Source of the DNA: Reclinomonas americana ATCC 50394
Lineage: Eukaryota; Jakobida; Jakobea; Jakobida
Length of the DNA: 52,798 nucleotides
Assembly (NCBI GenBank): GCA_048213135.1
Contig: PS015559.1
Span: 1-52,798 of the forward strand
Direction: 5' to 3'
This document shows positions 47,044 through 52,798 of this stretch, in pieces. The notes below the pieces were generated by a model. It had not been told where the DNA came from. It saw only the letters and a list, made by a program, of their open reading frames with translations, and made no database searches. The translations under genes and the position numbers were made by a program. How positions within the stretch are numbered: position 1 is the first letter of the stretch; the number at the start of each line of letters is the position of its first letter.

Positions 47044-47589
47044 CTGATCGAAGAAGACGAAAAAAGTTGACCGTTACGTCGACGAACTCCGCGGCAAAAA
47101 CAAAGCTCCGATCGCGATTGCGTGGGGGATAGGCGTGCAGTGCGCTGTGGTTGCTTCTTATCGGTGCGTCGGCTGCGAAGGAGAGGGTGATGGAGAGGGA
47201 GATCTGCATTCCAACGTCGACGTCGCGACGTCGATCATGAAGCATGCGCGGCAGTGTTGCATCAAGCGATGTTACAGAACGTGTATGCGCTGTCTACGTC
47301 GAGGTGTGGCATCGACTGGCAGCAGCGGCCGGAACCCGTTCCTGCGAGAAACAAGGAGCAGGACGTCGACTTTGCATGCGCAATGCATCACTTGGGCAAG
47401 GGCGGCTGTGATACTGGACACCGGGGACATGAGCTGTCCGCTGGTCTTGTGTGGCGCGCTTCAGCCTCTGCAGCGACGAGGAGGAAGGAGGAGGAGGAGG
47501 TGATCAATACAATGCATTGATCACGGTGTCCTGCTCGGAAGATTCGACCCTGCCTTTGCCTGCAGTGACTGCGCGTTGCAACCCACACC
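47044..47589. promoter_or_regulatory. Spacer between GPD2 and VAC14 (divergent)
   Basis: 546 bp between start codons. Partly open frames exist, but none resembles a protein family or has good splice context. It presumably holds both promoters. Confidence 0.45.
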
Positions 47590-50204
47590 ATGGAGCTGCT
47601 GAGCGCCAACGCCATCAAAAACCTCTCGGAAAAGATCCCCGAGAAGCGCAAGCAGGGCGCGCTCGAGGTCGATCAACTCGTCAGACAGGTGACACTCTGC
47701 CGTGTTCCTCTGTCTCTCTCTCTCTATCTGTGTGTGCGCACCCCACTCACTGCGCTCCTTGTCCCCATCATCCACTCAGATCCGACAACGAAACGAGCAA
47801 CAACGACGCATTCCCGAGCTGACCTCGGGACTCACCAAAGAGTTTGTCAACTCGGTCCAACCAAACTCGCGCAAGGGCGGTCTGGTCGCGCTGGCTGCTG
47901 TCGCTGTGGCACTCTTGCAGGTGTGCACGGACAGGAAGAGAGCAAGGGGGCAGGAGAGAGAGCGAACGAGCATTGCCAAACATGGCCACTCTTCTGTGAC
48001 CACTCACGCTCACCCCGTGTGCGTGTGTGTGCAGGATGTGCACGAGTTCCTGGATACACTGGTGCCGCCGATTTTGCAGTGCCTGGGCGATCAGGACAGC
48101 AAAGTGCGATTTCATGCATCCGAGGCACTGTACAATGTGGCCAAGGTCGCTCGTGGAAGCATGCTGCGGTACTTTGCCGAGATCTTTGATGGCCTCTGCA
48201 GAGTTGAGTCCTCTCTCGCTTTTCCTCTCGTTTCCGTCGCTCACCACCTTTCCCCAACGCCGCAGCTGAGCGCCGATCCCGATGCACAAGTGAAATCCGG
48301 GTGTGAGCTGCTGGATCGCCTCATCAAGGACATTGTGGCGGAGAGCGAAAAGTTTGACACGCGCACCTTTGTGCAGCTGCTGCGCGATCGCATCATGGCC
48401 ACGAATGCGTTTGTGCGCCAGTTTCTCGTGTCGTGGATCTCGGTGCTGAATTCGATCCCCGACACGTCGCTGGTGCCGTACCTGCCCGAGTTCCTCGACG
48501 GTCTGTTCCGCATGCTCAGCGACCCACACGAGGAGATCCGCACGCAAGCCGACACCACTCTCGGCGAATTCCTGCGGGAGATGAAGCAGGAGACCACCAA
48601 TTATCCGGCCCTGGTCGACATTGTGATTGTGCACTCGGGCAGCAAGGACGACTTCACGTGCCTCACCGCCCTCAACTGGGCGCACGAATTCCTCGCCGAG
48701 GCCGGTCAGGTGCTGCTGCCCCACGCGGCCGCCGTGTTGGGTGCCGTGTTGCCGTGCATCTCACACAGGCAAGAGAGTTGCGTTCACTTGTTCTGTTTGT
48801 CTCCCTGGGGATCGCGGGCTCACGCATCGCGCGATGCAGATATCCGGCAGATTGCGTCGCGCATCAACATTAGCATTCAGACGCTGGTGAACGGCGCCTC
48901 GAGTTCCTTTGATCTGGCCGCCATTCTGCAAGTGGTGGCCGTCGAACTGGTGAAGCACTTTGTGCCAACACGCGTGGCCGCCCTCAACTGGATCATCATG
49001 CTGTTCCGCAAGGATCCCGATGCCACGCTGGCGCACATTGATGAGCTGTTCCCGCTGCTGCTAAAGACGCTGTCGGATCGGTCAGACAAGGTCATTTCGC
49101 TGGACTTGGAGGTGCTGGCCCGCTTCTCGGCCAACGAGGATATCTTCCAGCGCTTCATGACCTCGCTGCTGGAGCTGTTCTCCACCGACCAGGAGCTGCT
49201 GAACAAGGCCGGCTTCATCATTCGCACGCTGAGCATGATGCTCTCACCACCTTCGATCTACTCGGCGCTGGCACAGAATTTGGAGCGAGAAAAGGTGCGC
49301 TTTTTTGTTGTGTGCGGGTGCATGGCCCGCCTACTCAAATCTCATGTGCACATGTGGCAGGACATTGAGTTTGCCAGCACCATGGTGCAAACACTGAACA
49401 TGATTCTGCTGACCGCACAAGAGCTGAGTCAACTGCGCAACGCCATTCGACGAGCACCAGTGGATGAGGAGGTGAGAGTGTGATCAAGCAGTGTGGATGG
49501 CATCGAGTTGCTTACAAGAACGGCGCCTGCAGGGTCGCAAGCTGTTTACCACATTGTACCCGTCGTGGTGCAACAACCCAGTGGCCACGCTCAGCCTCTG
49601 CCTCCTGTCGCAGTCGTACGAGCACGCCAGCAATCTCATTTCACGGTTTGCCGAGTGCGAAATCACCGTCAGTTTCTTGGTACAAGTCGACAAGCTGGTG
49701 CAGTTGCTGGAGTCGCCGATTTTCTCCTGTGCGTCCTTACTCCCGTCGTACTGCTTGTTTCCGTCCGTCCTCACTCTCCTGTGCAGATTTGAGACTGCAG
49801 CTGCTCGAGCCGGCCAAGTGTCCACATTTGCTCAAGACCCTGTACGGCATCCTCATGTTGCTGCCGCAGAGCTCCGCCTACGACACGCTGAAGAACCGCC
49901 TGAAGAGTGTCTCCACCCTCTCTATTCTACAAATGCACACCGTGGCGACACCACCGTTGCGTCTGCTGCGGTGTGCGCGCTGGGAGAGATGGAGGAGGGC
50001 ATTGATACTCACTGCGTGTGCGGTTATCCCAGTAGCTCGGCGTCGACTGCGAGTGCCTCCGCACACGGCTCGGCCATTGATTTTGACGAACTCATGCGAT
50101 CATTCGAGGCCACGCAGACGCGACACCAGGAGACCAGGCAACAATTACTGCAGCAGGCGGCAGCCAGTGGTGCACACGTGGTGTCCCTGGAGATGCCCAA
50201 GTGA
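47590..50204 (+). CDS. VAC14: VAC14, scaffold of the PIKfyve/Fab1 complex
   Basis: VAC14 is a HEAT-repeat scaffold that holds the PI3P 5-kinase and the FIG4 phosphatase on endolysosomal membranes and controls PI(3,5)P2. The ATG at 47590 starts [20 protein letters not shown] and [13 protein letters not shown]. The family N-terminal HEAT block follows: [57 protein letters not shown] and [18 protein letters not shown]. Then come [58 protein letters not shown] and [20 protein letters not shown]. The conserved C-terminal part includes [20 protein letters not shown] and [21 protein letters not shown] splice near 49969-50034 adds a Ser/Ala-rich link and [17 protein letters not shown], ending at 50202-50204. 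The donor at 48777 is GTTGCGT and gives an uninterrupted S-H-R-Q-E-N-I-R-Q-I-A. Gene order is divergent from GPD2. Confidence 0.95.
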
Positions 50205-50585
50205 CAATGATGGCTGTGGAATGAATGGGTGTGCACGAGTGGATTCGGGCGACTGGCGTCAATAATACAGCAGAACACACTCACACTGAAGGCAAGGGAG
50301 GAGGGCGAGTAACACAGTATTTTTCGAGGCGCTTACAATTTCCGTACACAAGCACGCCTCCGTTCACGATCCGCACACCCGCCGGCGAGGGGTCATTGGA
50401 CTACTACAGTTTGTGTGGTTATCGTCTGTGATAATTGGAGGCGAGAGAAGTCAGAGAGACGCGCGGAGAAAAGAAAGAGATTGTCTCGTGCGCACCCTTC
50501 CTTCCTTGTTGCCATTCTTGCGCAAATCAATTGCCGACGACAGCATCAGCCAGCCCCAGATAATGGCCCTGCAGGAGGAGAGGAG

Positions 50586-51809
50586 TCAGATCTCGAGAAG
50601 CACCAAAAGATGATCACGGATCAGCGCGTACCAGAACCAGCCTGTGTATTTCGGTGATTAGTGTCACAAAAAAGACAGACAAACTGCAAGACAGAATCCT
50701 TTTGCGTACCAACGATGAAGAATAATGTGCTGCCAGCCTGGAGTGCAAACACCTGCCAGCATCGACATGTGTCAAACAAGAGAGCAACCACAAGTTCCGC
50801 GGAGAAACAGGGGCGCAACGAAAAAGTTGATCCAAAACACCGCACAGCCGTTGGGCCAGCTCTTGACCACGGCCCCGTCGCCTCGTGGAGTCCTGCTCCC
50901 ATGGTGGTGGTTGACAATGGTCACTCTCCACAGCGATGCAAAAGAAGAAGAAGCAGCAGCAGCAGCAGCAGAGCAGCAAAACGCAACGGGCAGCAGCACT
51001 GATCACAGCCGCCGACAATGGCGCCGATCAGAGTGCCGAGTGCTCCGGGAATGATGTTGAGGATGAAGCAGGCAATCTGCGCATCAACTCGACATCAGCG
51101 AGAGATACACACACACACTCACACATGAGAGGCATGAAGAGGGACAGCGACGACGCAACGCCCCAGCCCAGTCGGAGACGCGGAATAGCCAATTTGAAGC
51201 GCTCGAGGCAGCCTGGAGTCTCCGCTGTCGTCTGTGTCAACACGACGACTGCCGGGGGCGAGTGAATGAGAAGAAGGCAGGGAGCGGGAATCACGAGAAA
51301 CACACACACACCAGTCGGTTGATACCCCGGAGGGAACTGTGCGCCCTGGAGAGTGTGCGCAGTGAGAGAGAGTGGCACACACACGCACGCACAAGACGAC
51401 AGTGACCCACCGCTCCAGGATAGTCGCCATACTGTGTGATACACACGAGTCAGACTCACAAACAGAGAGGGAGAGAGTTTGTGTGTGCAATGGGACACAA
51501 TCACACACACCTGTGCGGGATACATGGCTCCGGGCGGTTGCATTCCCGCCGGTTGAGGCATGTGCTGCATAGGCACAGAGGCGCCAGGCGGAGGCAAGCC
51601 ACCACCATGTACCTGAGAGAGGGAGAGAGGGAGTGAGAGTGAGTTGTAGACAATGAGGGCGCGTGCTTTCCGACAACTGACCTGTGAGCCACCAACTGCG
51701 CCCTCTTGATTCGGCTGCCGCAGCGTATGTGGAGAGAGAGTGAGCAGAGTGACGGGTGATGGTCGGTGCAAAGCAACGCAACAGAAACTTGATCTGTGCG
51801 CACGCCCAT
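50586..51809 (-). CDS. SPEC3/Stum-like small membrane protein with a Pro/Gly/Gln-rich N-terminus
   Basis: The proposed first exon is only 21 bp (51809-51789, MGVRTDQ). It is followed by PNQEGAVGGSQ, VHGGGLPPPGASVPMQHMPQ with PAGMQPPGAMYPAQ, YGDYPGA and GAQFPPGYQPT: a tyrosine/proline-rich tail like those of many small membrane proteins. A segment ERFKLAIPRLRLGWGVASSL leads to a membrane helix, then CFILNIIPGALGTLIGAIVG, a short exon with NGCAVFWINFF, VFALQAGSTLFFIVG and WFWYALIRDHLL, and a stop at 50586-50588. The pattern (L-N-x-x-x-P-G-x-G-T helix, then N-F/x-x-Q-A helix, then G-W-x-W) fits the SPEC3/Stum family; in Drosophila Stum is linked to mechanosensory neurons, and its role in protists is unknown. 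The join FWINFF|VFALQ uses a GTTGCG donor at 50819. The first exon is tentative. Confidence 0.62.
50753..50819 (-). other. Intron with GTTGCG donor in the SPEC3/Stum-like gene
   Basis: Splicing TTC|GTTGCGCC to GGCAG|GTG keeps phase 0 and yields a continuous hydrophobic helix. Reading past this donor gives a Cys-rich extension that cannot be joined in frame to the next exon. Confidence 0.7.
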
Positions 51810-52015
51810 CTGAGTGTTATGAAGAGAAGCCCGACGCGAGCAATCAGCGAATTCACGTTTCATCCCTCACAAGTGTGCATTTGTTTCTTAAAAAGGGGGA
51901 GAGGGGAGAAGAAAGAGAGAGAGAGGGAGGAGAGGCACTGCTGTTTCCTTGCTGGACCATTCGGCAGAGCACAAAAAAGAAGACCAAAAACAGCAGAGAG
52001 AGTGGGGAAACAATC
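51810..52015. other. Spacer between two minus-strand genes
   Basis: 206 bp with a GA-rich run (51896-51933) on the plus strand; no gene is seen. Confidence 0.5.
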
Positions 52016-52798
52016 TCAGATTGCCGAGCGGCCGTAGATGCCCTTGGAGGCCAGCAGGTCCTCCACATCGTCGTTGTTCTGCTTTCTCGGCCTTCGTGGG
52101 CAGATGATCAGGTAGAGCAACGTCAGGCCCATAAAGGCGACCAAAATGTACAGGTACACCTGCGAGGAGCGTGTGAGAAGACGAGTCGCTTGCAATCGGC
52201 GCGCGGCCACACACACAGAAACGCAACATTCCACGCTGGTCCAATGCCCTTCAGATGCTTCACATAGGTCTGGAACAGGGCTGTACAACACAATGGTGAG
52301 TGAGTGCAAAGGAAACTGTGGTGGTGGCTGCGGGAGGGGGAAGCGGCACGCACAGTTGACAGCGGTGCCATTGGTGTAGCCGGAGAAGGTGGTGGCCGTG
52401 AACTGGGTGACCACAATCGCAACCAGCATGACCATGTCGGTGTTGAAGAGGAACGAGCTCATCAGCGTCTTGCCAGGCCTGTGCAAGTGCTTAATGAGCC
52501 AAAAGAAACTGGAGGGGGGAGGAAACGAGGAGTACGCAACTCCATCGGGTGAATGCGGAAGATGAACGGAATCTGCAGGCCGAAGCGCACGCAGCCCTTA
52601 ATGGCCGCCCACAGCAGGTAGTACGCAAAGATGCCGTAGAAGATGATGGCGAAGAGCGCAAAGGTCTTGTCGAGATCGATGAGCAGCGTGTTGATGAAGG
52701 GCGACACGTTGGTGAAGTCGTGCAGAATGATTTGCAGAATCCACGCAATGGACAGGCAGACGCTGCACACGCGAGGGAAAATGGTCAGTACACACGCA
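52016..52798 (-). CDS. LMBR1-family multi-pass membrane protein (LMBD1-like), C-terminal part
   Basis: The gene continues beyond the right edge of the window. Visible exons read SIAWILQIILHDFTNVSPFI, LDKTFALFAIIFYGIFAYYL and VRFGLQIPFIFRIHPME, then PGKTLMSSFLFNTDMVMLVA with IVVTQFTATTFSGYTNGTA, LFQTYVKHLKGIGPAWN, and VYLYILVAFMGLTLLYLIIC. It ends KGIYGRSAI with the stop at 52016-52018. The order H-P-M-x-x-G-x-T-L-M-x-S-F-L-F-N, the T-Q-F helix, the K-H-L-x-G-I-G loop and the last helix before a charged tail fit LMBR1-domain proteins, closest in feel to LMBD1 (lysosomal cobalamin transport in animals). At least four membrane helices are visible. Donors at 52540 and 52227 are GTTGCGT. Function by family only. 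Confidence 0.82.

Overview
The window is nuclear DNA of a unicellular eukaryote. Genes are intron-dense (introns mostly 35-130 bp), closely packed on both strands, often head-to-head with under 250 bp between start codons, and contain typically eukaryotic proteins (MAD2, MFAP1, VAC14, mitochondrial FAD-glycerol-3-phosphate dehydrogenase, NADPH oxidase, LMBR1 family). Coding DNA is GC-rich; introns and spacers are rich in GA/CT and CA/GT simple repeats. I cannot name the lineage. A secreted metzincin with EGF-like and LamG-like modules, a NOX, a G-alpha relative and an ATP-grasp/SET fusion fit a free-living heterotrophic protist better than a fungus, plant or animal. Eleven N-gaps interrupt the sequence and truncate several genes.

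Layout. 1-4186: tail of a plus-strand gene, then a large unrecognised minus-strand gene. 4307-7283: propionyl-CoA carboxylase alpha subunit (minus). 8126-10570: a D-Ala-D-Ala-ligase-like ATP-grasp fused to a SET domain (minus), divergent from a NADPH oxidase (11005-13148, plus, cut by a gap). 13563-17781: unrecognised disordered protein (minus) with a huge (GA)n tract in an intron. 18965-25181: secreted M10-like metalloprotease with a PPC-like domain, EGF-like repeats and three LamG-like domains. 25275-26899: two tandem MAPEG proteins. 27071-32508: HEAT-like protein. 32675-33826: DUF3592-like membrane protein. 33911-36949: splicing factor MFAP1. 37154-40530: a fusion of dienelactone-hydrolase-like, PH and G-protein-alpha domains with degenerate active sites. 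41488 downwards: MAD2 (mostly in a gap). 41574-42038: a protein of about 62 residues. 42224-43676: aquaporin-like channel with altered NPA boxes. 44507-47043: mitochondrial glycerol-3-phosphate dehydrogenase. 47590-50204: VAC14. 50586-51809: SPEC3/Stum-like membrane protein. 52016-52798: C-terminus of an LMBR1-family protein.

Two observations stand out. First, the hydrolase-PH-G-alpha fusion has substitutions at the hydrolase nucleophile and in four of the five G boxes, which suggests a scaffold or sensor rather than an enzyme. Second, more than twenty introns across most genes start with GTTGCG(T/C) instead of a GTRAGT-like donor. In several cases the conserved family motif is restored only when that donor is used, so the genome appears to have two donor classes. 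Exon joins are my own reading from frame, splice signals and family conservation; no transcript data were available.
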